Shown in pieces: positions 15,695 through 22,763 of a DNA stretch of 35,536 bases. The translations under genes and the position numbers were made by a program. Source of the DNA: Candidatus Korarchaeum sp. (GTDB lineage Archaea; Korarchaeota; Korarchaeia; Korarchaeales; Korarchaeaceae); NCBI GenBank assembly GCA_020833055.1, contig JAJHQZ010000009.1, forward strand, positions 1 through 35,536, read 5' to 3'. The notes under the pieces were generated by a model. The model was not told the DNA's origin. It did no database searches and saw only the letters and a list, made by a program, of their open reading frames with translations. Each line of letters starts with the position of its first letter. Position 1 is the first letter of the stretch.

Positions 15695-16564
15695 TCACCT
15701 CCCGAACATCCCCTTGGGCCTGAAGAGGAGTATCAGGATGAATACTACGAAAGCAGCTAGTGTCTTGAGGGAGGGGGATATGAATAGGGCGCTTATCGTC
15801 TCTACGAGCCCTATTATGATCCCGCCTAAGTAAGCCCCGAAGATGCTCCCGAAACCCCCGAGGACGACCGATATGAAAGCTATCATACAGAAGAATGCAC
15901 CCATCTCAGGGTATATTGGATAGAATAGAGATAGGAGGACCCCTCCTATAGCGGAGATGCCGACTCCCAATCCGAATGCTAGTCTGTACATGTACTTAAT
16001 GTCTATCCCATGCAGCTGTGCTGCTAGCATGTCTTGAGCAGTAGCTTTGAGCGCTGCCCCCAGGAACGTCCTGCTCATGAATAAGTACAGTAGAAAAGCT
16101 ACTATAAGCGAGACCGCTAGTGATATTAGCTGGGGAACAGAGACTGAGATGGATCCGAACCTTATGAATAGATCCCTGTAAGGCACTTCGACTACTCTAG
16201 TGTAGGGTCCCATGAAGACCTCGAGCCCGTACCTTATTATCAGGAGGATCGCGAAAGTCGTAGTTATCTGGCTGAGCACCGGCGCCTTCAGTATGGGCTC
16301 TATCGCCACCCTCTGGGTTAGCACTCCTATCGAGAAGACGATACCGAATATTAAGATCAGGGAGATGAGCGGATCTATACCGAGGGACTCAAGGAGTAAG
16401 AAGCCTATGAATGCCCCAAGGGCCATGAAATCAGCTTGAGCGAAATTTATTACGTTCATAACCCCCCATATTATAGCCAACCCGAGGGAGACTAGGGCGT
16501 AAATGCTCCCTATGACTAGGCCGGAGACAAAGGCCCCGATAATAGAGCCTAACTCAATTACCAT
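15695..16564 (-). CDS. livH: Branched-chain amino acid type ABC permease LivH
   Basis: 289 residues with about eight membrane helices. 'LGLAIIWGVMNVINFAQAD' near the N-terminus is the LivH signature; 'ATAQDMLAAQLHGIDIKYM' is the ATPase-contact loop and 'VVLGGFGSIFGAYLGGIIIG' the late conserved membrane segment. Partner of LivM. It lies 4 bases ahead of livM and 35 bases after the binding-protein gene, so the five liv genes form one minus-strand operon ending with the maleate-isomerase-like gene. Confidence 0.92.
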   Translation of the reverse strand: MVIELGSIIGAFVSGLVIGSIYALVSLGLAIIWGVMNVINFAQADFMALGAFIGFLLLESLGIDPLISLILIFGIVFSIGVLTQRVAIEPILKAPVLSQITTTFAILLIIRYGLEVFMGPYTRVVEVPYRDLFIRFGSISVSVPQLISLAVSLIVAFLLYLFMSRTFLGAALKATAQDMLAAQLHGIDIKYMYRLAFGLGVGISAIGGVLLSLFYPIYPEMGAFFCMIAFISVVLGGFGSIFGAYLGGIIIGLVETISALFISPSLKTLAAFVVFILILLFRPKGMFGR

Positions 16565-16599
16565 AGCTCACACCTCAGAAAAAATATTTAGGGGGAGTT

Positions 16600-17970
16600 T
16601 TACCTCTTCTCCCAAGATGGGAATGGGAATATTATAGGCTTCGTAGCCACCTCGATCGGGTAAACTGTATGGTATTTTCCATCATCAGGGCTCATCTGAA
16701 CTATTATCCCCCTAGCGAGTACGTTCTGTCCCTTCTCATCGAATTTTATCCCGGCCCATGGCATTATTATCTTATCTGGGGATACCTCCATCTTAGCTAA
16801 TGCATCCCTTATAGCCTTCCTGAAGGCCTCTAAATCAGTCGGGCTCGCCACCTTCGCTGCCTCTTCGATAGCCCAGTATAGGACCCAAGTCCCCGTGTAA
16901 TCCCTAGCTGAGTTCCCGTTCAAGCTGACCCCGTACTTTGCACTATACTCATCGTTCACTTTCTTCAGCTCGGGTATCTTCTCCAGCAGGTCCCAGTTGA
17001 ATACCTCCCTGCTGAAGAAGTAATAACCGTCCTTCCCTATCTGCTTGACATAAGCAGGATCTATGAAGCCAGCGTCCTGCGCGAGAGCGACCTTAGGAGC
17101 GAAGTTCTTGGCTTTCATAGTCCTAACTAAGAGGATCCCGTCATTAGTATATGCAGCTATTAGCAGGACGTCGGGATTCGCTGCCTTGAGCTTCTCAACT
17201 TCGCTATCCAGCGAGGTCACGGTCGCAGCGTGATAGCTGACCTCAGCCACTATCTTATATCCCGCTGCTGAGAACAGCTCCTTCCATACTTTAGCTGTGG
17301 ACGCTCCCCATTCAGTATCCTCATTTATTATAGCAACTGTCTTGAGTCCCCCGTAAGTCTTGTTCAAGTAGTTTATGAACTCGACATGCTGGGTAGCGAA
17401 GAGCCTATCGTGAGCAGTCGTCCTGAAGAACCACTTATACCCTCTCTCGGTCAAGGCAGGGGAGGTTGAATCGGGGTTCAGGAAGGGAACATTGTAGGAT
17501 TCTGCGACCTCGCTAGCTGTCTTAGTTACAGCGCTCTGATAAGCTCCCATCAATGCGACGACTTTCTCCTCCTTTATGAGCCTCTCAGCTTCTGCTGCTC
17601 CTGTAGCAGGATCTCCGGCGCTATCTCCCCATACTACCACGAGCTTAGCCCCTCCTAAGTTCTTTATCCCGCCAGCAGCATTTATCTTCTCAACAGCGAA
17701 CTCAACTCCCCTCTTTAGATCTGCTCCCGTCTCAGCGAGCCTTCCAGAGAGAGGTAATATGACTCCTATCTTGACTTCTTTCACAACTGGCGTCGTAGCA
17801 GTAGGTGTTGTGACAGTGGGCGTTGTGACTGTAGGTGTCGTAGCTGTCGGCGTGGCTACCGGTGTCGTAGGGGCGGGTGCGGGAGGCAGTGTGAGGAAGT
17901 AAGCAGCCGCTATGGCCAATATCACCACGACTATGATAATTCCATAAAGGGCTCCTCTACTCAGGGCCAT
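16600..17970 (-). CDS. livK: LivK-type substrate-binding lipoprotein-like protein, membrane-tethered
   Basis: 456 residues. An N-terminal membrane segment (about 8-27) is followed by a Thr/Pro linker (about 30-62) made of repeated 'TPTVT/TPTAT' units, then the periplasmic-binding-protein type I fold: 'KIGVILPLSGRLAETGADL', 'GGAKLVVVWGDSAGDP', 'ALMGAYQSAVTKTASEVAE', 'FLNPDSTSPALTERGYKWFF'. There is no lipobox cysteine, so anchoring is by the N-terminal helix. The linker presumably spans the surface layer and may be glycosylated on Thr (inference). It captures an amino acid or short carboxylate; the ligand is not readable. First gene of the liv operon. Confidence 0.92.
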   Translation of the reverse strand: MALSRGALYGIIIVVVILAIAAAYFLTLPPAPAPTTPVATPTATTPTVTTPTVTTPTATTPVVKEVKIGVILPLSGRLAETGADLKRGVEFAVEKINAAGGIKNLGGAKLVVVWGDSAGDPATGAAEAERLIKEEKVVALMGAYQSAVTKTASEVAESYNVPFLNPDSTSPALTERGYKWFFRTTAHDRLFATQHVEFINYLNKTYGGLKTVAIINEDTEWGASTAKVWKELFSAAGYKIVAEVSYHAATVTSLDSEVEKLKAANPDVLLIAAYTNDGILLVRTMKAKNFAPKVALAQDAGFIDPAYVKQIGKDGYYFFSREVFNWDLLEKIPELKKVNDEYSAKYGVSLNGNSARDYTGTWVLYWAIEEAAKVASPTDLEAFRKAIRDALAKMEVSPDKIIMPWAGIKFDEKGQNVLARGIIVQMSPDDGKYHTVYPIEVATKPIIFPFPSWEKR

Positions 17971-18000
17971 ATGGATGCCCCCTCCTTATGATATCACTTA

Positions 18001-18012
18001 CTTATAAAGTTT
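18001..18012 (-). promoter_or_regulatory. TATA-like promoter of the liv operon
   Basis: On the minus strand 'AAACTTTATAAG' lies about 35 bases before ATG 17970, and a strong ribosome-binding site (AAGGAGGGGG) follows in the short leader. The remaining gap up to 18140 is A/T-rich without a recognisable gene. Confidence 0.55.
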
Positions 18013-18140
18013 TCCGAAGCACGCTCTAATCTTAAAGAAAAATTTTTACTTAAGCTCACGAAGATAATACGGTAATGTAAAAAATCTTTTAAAGAAAAAT
18101 GTCCCTCGGCGAGTTGATACAGTAATATCTTGAACGGAAG

Positions 18141-19499
18141 TCATTCTTCAGCTACTATCGAGAACTCCCAATCCCTCGTTAAGAATGTGACCTGAGCTAT
18201 AGCAGCTATGAGGAGTGAGAGGAGGCCCGTATACCTTGAGATGAGCCCAACGTTAACGTCCATCGAGTTCACAAGAAATTCATATCTCACGGGATCACTC
18301 AAGTAGTAATTCCTCTGGGTTATATAGATGACCCTCGTCACCAAAGTCCCATTGGCTTGAGTTAAGATACCGTCCTTCCCATAACTGCCCCTGAAGTACT
18401 CTATCTTATTATCGACGGATACTCTGACAGTCCTCCCACCCACGGAGATCTCATGCTCAGTCCTTACCTCCTGATCCCTTATCTCTATGGTCTTCGAGGC
18501 TTTCTTAAGATCATAAAGGAGGTTCGCTGCAGCCAACCTATTTAAGAGGACCCTAGTCTCCTGCAGGGCCATAGTAGTCCTGTAGGATTCGAAATCAGGC
18601 GGTCTGAACGCTACATAGTCTACGTAAGGCGTACCATCCAGCGTGTATTGTATCGTCGCTACTTTCACCCTCCCGACGCTTGGTGCAGCTATTACTGTGT
18701 AAGCCCCTCCCAGTATCAAGGCTATAGTTAGGAAGCTCATCACAGCCTTAGTCGTCGAGCTCAACCCCCTGTAGTACGAAGACGGGAGCCTGAGGAAGGG
18801 TATCGATGTAGCATGAGTTATGACCCTGAGGAGGCCTATCCTCCTCCTATTCGCGAGTATGGGGAGTAAAGCCATCCCTGCTAGGAATCCGCCTGCGTGA
18901 GCGAAGACAGCGACTCCACCAGCGATCCTAGCGAAGCCGTATATAACTTGCATCGCGAACCAGAAGAGTATGTATAGGGAAGCCCTCATCGGGAAGCAGA
19001 GGGGGAAGAGGAAAACTGGGATGCAGACTACTAAGGATGTCCCGGGATAGAACAAGAGATAAGCTCCCAAGACTCCGCTTATAGCTCCAGAAGCCCCTAT
19101 CGCAGGTATAGCGTAGGATGTGAGCCCTCCTATGAATGAGTAAGCTGAGTGGAAGATCGATGCAGCTAGGCCCGAGATCAGGTAGAGGAGGGTGAACCTA
19201 ATCGAGCCTAAGGCATCCTCGACGGCCCTACCTGCGAAGAAGAGGAAGTACATGTTGAAGAATATGTGGAAGATATCGGCGTGCAGGAACATGGATGTGA
19301 GGAACCTGTACCATTGATCCGTATGAGTGAGGAGTGAGGGTGAGAACCCTCCGATCGTCACCCAGTAATCGCTAACGCTGAGGAAGAAGTTGTTATAAGA
19401 TGTAGCTAGGTATATTATAGAGTTTATCACTATCAGGGAGATCGTAGCCCTATGCTTCGGCCTGAATTCGGGCATAGTGACGGGTATGCCTAGCCCCAT
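18141..19499 (-). CDS. Rhomboid-family intramembrane protease with large extra domain
   Basis: 452 residues. The N-terminal half (about 15-220) is a six-helix rhomboid core: 'WYRFLTSMFLHADIFHIFFN' (63-82, with the HxxxN motif), the catalytic serine 137 in 'IGASGAISG' and the catalytic histidine 201 in 'FAHAGGFLAGM'. The dyad is intact. Then come one more helix (about 250-270), a roughly 150-residue mostly beta, presumably external, region, and a last membrane helix near 420-440. The C-terminal extension is not one I recognise. It cleaves membrane proteins within the bilayer; substrates unknown. Divergent from the MobA-like gene. Confidence 0.88.
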   Translation of the reverse strand: MGLGIPVTMPEFRPKHRATISLIVINSIIYLATSYNNFFLSVSDYWVTIGGFSPSLLTHTDQWYRFLTSMFLHADIFHIFFNMYFLFFAGRAVEDALGSIRFTLLYLISGLAASIFHSAYSFIGGLTSYAIPAIGASGAISGVLGAYLLFYPGTSLVVCIPVFLFPLCFPMRASLYILFWFAMQVIYGFARIAGGVAVFAHAGGFLAGMALLPILANRRRIGLLRVITHATSIPFLRLPSSYYRGLSSTTKAVMSFLTIALILGGAYTVIAAPSVGRVKVATIQYTLDGTPYVDYVAFRPPDFESYRTTMALQETRVLLNRLAAANLLYDLKKASKTIEIRDQEVRTEHEISVGGRTVRVSVDNKIEYFRGSYGKDGILTQANGTLVTRVIYITQRNYYLSDPVRYEFLVNSMDVNVGLISRYTGLLSLLIAAIAQVTFLTRDWEFSIVAEE

Positions 19500-19554
19500 G
19501 CATATCCCTTTATGAGCCTCCCAACTTAAAAAAACTTTTTGGAGGCTCGTGTCA

Positions 19555-20197
19555 ATGGCTTATATGCATGAAGCGACCTTACTGATATTGGCTGGAGGGA
19601 GGGGTGAGAGGTTCGGTGGGAGCAAGGCCCTCTATGAGGTCAGAGGGAGGCCCCTGCTCTCCTATTTAGTTGAGAGGGTCTCTAGTTTATCAAGGAGATT
19701 GATAATATCCGTCAAATCGGATCCTGAGATTTACTCCAAATTGTTTCCAGATGCTGAGATAGTAGTGGATGAGCACGAAATTTATGCACCGATCGTCGGT
19801 TTGATGAGCTCTCTAACTGAGGTGAAGACTGATTACGTAGCTGTGCTGCCCTGCGATTCCCCTTTAGTGGACCCCGAGCTCATAATATTGCTCCTCAGGA
19901 GGGCTAGGGGGAGGGGCCGTCCCCATTTGGGAGGATGGGAGGATAGAGCCCCTATTAGCGGTTTATAAGACGGATGATCTGAGGAAGAGCGTCCTGGACT
20001 GCTGGAATAAGTCAGATCTGAGGGTAAGATGCGCGATAGAGTCGATGGATATCGTATACGTCTCTATGGATGAGATAAGGAGAGTGGATCCCGAGCTCAG
20101 GAGCTTCCTCAATATAAATACTCGGAGGGAACTCGAGCTCCTCGATGAATTGCTAGGAGATCCTCTACCTCGAGCCTCCACCCAAGAGCTCCCCTGA
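19555..20197 (+). pseudogene. MobA-like NTP transferase, frameshifted in a G-rich run
   Basis: From ATG 19555 (GGAGG about 10 bases upstream; GTG 19549 is an alternative) the frame gives the nucleotide-binding loop 'LAGGRGERFGGSKAL', then 'AVLPCDSPLVDPELI', as in MobA-like nucleotidyltransferases. The frame derails near 19907-19916 and stops at 19968. In the +1 frame the family's next motif follows at once, 'AVPIWEDGRIEPLLAVYK', then 'FLNINTRRELELL' and TGA 20195-20197. Deleting one G gives a normal 213-residue protein. MobA adds GMP to molybdopterin; relatives act on other cofactors or sugars. The restored 3' end overlaps the convergent aldo/keto reductase by 89 bases. Confidence 0.72.
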
Positions 20198-20936
20198 ACT
20201 CCTCGACCCTCTCCACTCTCTCCGTCTTAGGGATGGCTGTGACTCTCTCATGAGATATTAAATAGTTCAGAGCTATCTGGACGGGAGTCTTCCCATATTT
20301 CACGGCTAAATCCCTCAAAATCTTACTCTTAGTTACATTCCCTCCCTCAAGCGGTGTGTAAGCTTGTATAGTTATCCCGTGCTCTATGCAGAATGGGAGG
20401 AGATCCTTCTCAACTCTCCTATCAATTGGACTGTACTTGACCTGATTCACGACTATTTCAAACCTTCTGGTGGATGATATCGCCTCCTCCAGCTCTCTAA
20501 CGTCGAAATTGCTCACCCCTATGTGCCTGCAGATCCCCACCTCAGCCACTCTCTCCAAGTATCTAATCTGCTCCTTTATGCTAACTCCCTCGTTAGGCCA
20601 ATGTATCAGGATGAGATCCGCTTTATCTAAACCGAGCCTCCTCAAACTCTCTCTAGCCGCTTTTATAACACTATCCTCACTCTTGAAGTGCTTGGGCAGC
20701 AGCTTAGTCGTCACGAAAACTTCATCCCTGCCGAACTCCCTGACCACTTCCCCGACGAGCCCCTCCGTTGAGTACATCTCCGCCGTATCGATCTGATTCA
20801 ATCCCAGCTCTATAGCCCTTCTAAGGGCCTTCCTAGCGCTTTCTTTATCCCTGATCCCCCAGGTACCGATCCCTATTGCCGCTACTCTCTCTCCCGTCCT
20901 CCCGAGCTCCTTCCTATCATCGAGATCCACGATCAT
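20109..20936 (-). CDS. Aldo/keto reductase
   Basis: 275 residues from ATG 20936, chosen because GAGGCGG precedes it; a TTG 15 bases upstream is possible. It is a TIM-barrel NADPH oxidoreductase with the complete catalytic tetrad: Asp50 and Tyr55 in 'QIDTAEMYSTEG', Lys78 in 'VTTKLLP' and His112 in 'LILIHWP'. 'GVSNFDVRELEEA' and 'AIPKTERVERVEE' are the conserved cofactor-side motifs. Substrate unknown. It follows the OsmC gene on the same strand with a 26-base gap, suggesting a joint redox-stress operon. Confidence 0.92.
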   Translation of the reverse strand: MIVDLDDRKELGRTGERVAAIGIGTWGIRDKESARKALRRAIELGLNQIDTAEMYSTEGLVGEVVREFGRDEVFVTTKLLPKHFKSEDSVIKAARESLRRLGLDKADLILIHWPNEGVSIKEQIRYLERVAEVGICRHIGVSNFDVRELEEAISSTRRFEIVVNQVKYSPIDRRVEKDLLPFCIEHGITIQAYTPLEGGNVTKSKILRDLAVKYGKTPVQIALNYLISHERVTAIPKTERVERVEEFRGALGWRLEVEDLLAIHRGARVPSEYLY

Positions 20937-20962
20937 AGAAATCCGCCTCAAAAATTAAAAAT

Positions 20963-21400
20963 TCAGATCCTCTCAACCTTCACGGTCAATGGAGTGATAT
21001 TAACTATGTTATCGCTCACAGGGCACCTCTCCTCAACTCTCCTGATGAACTCCTTCAGCTTCTCATCATCGGCATCGCTCTTAACGCGGAATAATAGTTT
21101 TATCTCCTTATATCCAGCTCTCTGCCCCTCCTTGCCGTAGAAGACGGATGGATTGAATATGCCGATCGCTTCGAAAGCGGCATCCTCTATCTCTATCCCC
21201 ATATCTTCAGCTACTAGTGTAGCTGTTATGTTAAAGCAGCCTATCAGTGAAGCGAGCATCAGATCGAGCGGGCTGGGAGCCTCTCCACCGAGCTTATCAA
21301 TTGATAGCTCGAAGTCCCCACATCTAACTTCACTCATGGTAGGGGATACTCTCCTTCCGGAGGCCCTTATCTCGATATCCTTGTACTCCGTACTCATCAT
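20963..21400 (-). CDS. OsmC/Ohr-like protein
   Basis: 145 residues. The OsmC fold is shown by 'SPLDLMLASLIGCFNITAT' with the first redox Cys and 'RRVEERCPVSDNIVNITP' with the second. Both cysteines needed for thiol-dependent peroxide reduction are present, so it may be an organic hydroperoxidase; many archaeal members are uncharacterised. Two ATGs occur in tandem at the start (21400, 21397). The A/T block 'TTAAAATTTTAATAA' a few bases upstream may contain the promoter. Neighbour of the aldo/keto reductase. Confidence 0.88.
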   Translation of the reverse strand: MMSTEYKDIEIRASGRRVSPTMSEVRCGDFELSIDKLGGEAPSPLDLMLASLIGCFNITATLVAEDMGIEIEDAAFEAIGIFNPSVFYGKEGQRAGYKEIKLLFRVKSDADDEKLKEFIRRVEERCPVSDNIVNITPLTVKVERI

Positions 21401-21450
21401 CTTAACAGTAGTTATTAAAATTTATTAAACTTTAGGTTCAACAAATAACG

Positions 21451-21458
21451 ATTTATAT
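21451..21458 (+). promoter_or_regulatory. TATA-like box for the broken LysO-like gene
   Basis: 'ATTTATAT' stands about 25 bases before ATG 21479, the usual leaderless spacing. Confidence 0.5.
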
Positions 21459-21478
21459 CTGAGGCTTCAGAGCTCCCT

Positions 21479-21774
21479 ATGCTCGAAGCGATACTCTGCC
21501 TAGCGGCTGGCTTGCTGATATCAAGATCCGTAAAGTTCCCCATCGAGCGCTTCCTCCGCTCCTAGCTTATTCCCTCATAGGCCTCGAGATAGGAAGTGAG
21601 AACTCTTCGGCCTTGCCCGAGATGATGCTTCGATCGTTAGCTATTGCCCTCTCAATGACCATCAGTATAGCTCTGTACCCCCGGGAGGCTGGGATGGTGA
21701 GATACTTATTGCACACAATTTTACTCCCTTCGGGCATGATCTCGGTTATAGCTCAGGATAGCTTTTATGATTAG
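21479..21774 (+). pseudogene. LysO-like (DUF340) small membrane protein, frameshifted
   Basis: From ATG 21479 the frame gives 'MLEAILCLAAGLLISRSVKF' and stops at 21559-21561. In the -1 frame it continues 'ALPPLLAYSLIGLEIGSE' and 'SLAIALSMTISIALY' up to TAG 21774. One missing base near 21541-21546 would give a 98-residue protein. The beginning and the 'LIGLEIGS' pattern resemble the N-terminal LysO/DUF340 domain, which in many archaea is a separate ~95-residue gene next to the larger domain. No larger domain is adjacent here. With this gene, the 21401-21800 interval is explained; nothing else was seen there. Confidence 0.45.
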
Positions 21775-21800
21775 TGGGTTACTCCCCGCTTCTCTGCTGC

Positions 21801-22241
21801 TTACCAGAGCTCCGGTCCCCTGCTATACCTGACTCTCTCCACGGGGTCTGAGCTGAACCTCCAGAACCCTCTGTAAGCATTCAATATGACTATTCCCAGC
21901 TCCCCCATGACGAAATCACTCAGAAGAACCTCTCTTTCAACCGGGGATATGACGGCATCGGCCACGAGTTCCTCAGATACTGTATCATCTTCGACTATCT
22001 GGATTGCGACAGCTCTCTCTATAATGTAGAATCTCGCTGGACCGCCTGCAGTATCATATATAGATTCCATAGCTTCCCCCGTCGGGGGCCAGAGGCCCAG
22101 GGTCTCGGCTAACTTGAGCGGTACTATTATCTCGGGCGATAATCCGATATATCCTGTGTTCAAGAGAGAGTTTGTCTCAACGATTTTCCCAGCCTTCGGA
22201 CCTTTCATGCTTTTTATCCTCGTTCTAACTCTGACTGGCAT
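21801..22241 (-). CDS. Retropepsin-like aspartic protease-family protein with Asp-to-Asn at active-site motif
   Basis: 146 residues. It resembles archaeal clan-AA (retropepsin-like) proteins: an early strand with the would-be active-site loop, 'SLLNTGYIGLSPEIIVPLKL', then 'AETLGLWPPTG', and late 'EVLLSDFVMGELGIVI' and 'YRGFWRF'. In the family the loop reads D-T/S-G; here the codon AAC gives N-T-G, a single base from GAC. If the alignment is right the protein is probably inactive as a protease or acts as a binding/maturation partner. ATG 22241 overlaps the preceding small gene by 28 bases, suggesting coupling. Confidence 0.6.
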   Translation of the reverse strand: MPVRVRTRIKSMKGPKAGKIVETNSLLNTGYIGLSPEIIVPLKLAETLGLWPPTGEAMESIYDTAGGPARFYIIERAVAIQIVEDDTVSEELVADAVISPVEREVLLSDFVMGELGIVILNAYRGFWRFSSDPVERVRYSRGPELW

Positions 22242-22339
22242 TTTCTCGACTCCTCTACGATACTTCTGAGAACCTCAAGTCTGTACACTCTACCGATACG
22301 CTTGGGGGAGACCTGCTCCAAGTCGTTAACTCTATGCAA
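22214..22339 (-). CDS. Small hypothetical protein upstream of the retropepsin-like gene
   Basis: 41 residues if begun at TTG 22339, which has GGTGGTCC just before it and a TATA-like 'AAAAACTTATATCC' about 40 bases upstream. A longer 66-residue version from TTG 22414 with GAGGAGG upstream cannot be excluded. The sequence is basic and probably helical ('KRIGRVYRLEVLRSIVEESR'). No family recognised. Its 3' end overlaps the next start by 28 bases, so the two are probably made together; partner or antitoxin-like roles are speculation. Confidence 0.45.
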   Translation of the reverse strand: MHRVNDLEQVSPKRIGRVYRLEVLRSIVEESRKCQSELERG

Positions 22340-22414
22340 AGGACCACCAAAGACTGTATACAAAGCGAGGATATAAGTTTTTCCTAGACAGAAGCTCCTC
22401 TCACTCAATGTCAA

Positions 22415-22763
22415 CTTTCACACTCCTCCTCAGCCTTCGGGATAGCAGATGGATCCTAATTTATATCCCCGACTCCTCCCCGCTCCTCCTCGCATAACGC
22501 GAGGGCAGTTTCTCCGCCCCATCCGACCTGGTATATCTAGCTCATTCCCTGGAGCCGTTGAAATATGCTTCTCTCATCTGTTGCGGGTCGCTGAAGCAAT
22601 TATTTCCATCCGATCCTCGGATTCTCTCCCCATCGCATTATTAATACGCAGAAATGCTGCTTCAAGAGAATCCCCCGTATCGATGCCGTCCTGAGATCAG
22701 GATTAGGTCCCCCAAATCCGGAACGCTAATTATACGCTCAGTCGCCACATTCGAGGTGATCGC
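22415..22763. other. 349-base gap: decayed minus-strand gene and promoters
   Basis: The interval is pyrimidine-rich on the plus strand, as if it were the antisense of a minus-strand gene. It contains the frame-broken remnant described at 22542-22748, a TATA-like 'GATATAAATTA' on the minus strand near 22460-22470 and the promoter (GCTAATTATACG near 22727) and ribosome-binding site of the marker-8 gene. Confidence 0.45.
22542..22748 (-). pseudogene. Decayed gene, weak resemblance to KEOPS subunit Cgi121
   Basis: Three minus-strand frame segments read through in order: 'RIISVPDLGDLILIS', then 'DGIDTGDSLEAAFLRINNAM' and 'GRESEDRMEIIASATRN', then 'QMREAYFNGSRE'. Joined, they run 68 residues with coding-like composition and two frame changes. 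The order of features (a helix with LxAAxxRxxxAxxR, then E-I/L-x-x-A-x-x-R-N-Q-I-x-E-A) is like Cgi121 of the KEOPS tRNA-modification complex, but it is far shorter and my match is by eye only. Read it as a broken gene of uncertain origin. Confidence 0.3.

Noticed and set aside
17576-17902. 108-residue plus-strand ORF opposite the LivK linker
   Set aside because: Its Val/Gly repeat is just the antisense of the Thr/Pro linker repeats of LivK.
22449-22694. 81-residue plus-strand ORF in the gap before the marker-8 gene
   Set aside because: It is rich in Pro/Arg/Ser, lacks a ribosome-binding site, and lies antisense to coding-like minus-strand segments.
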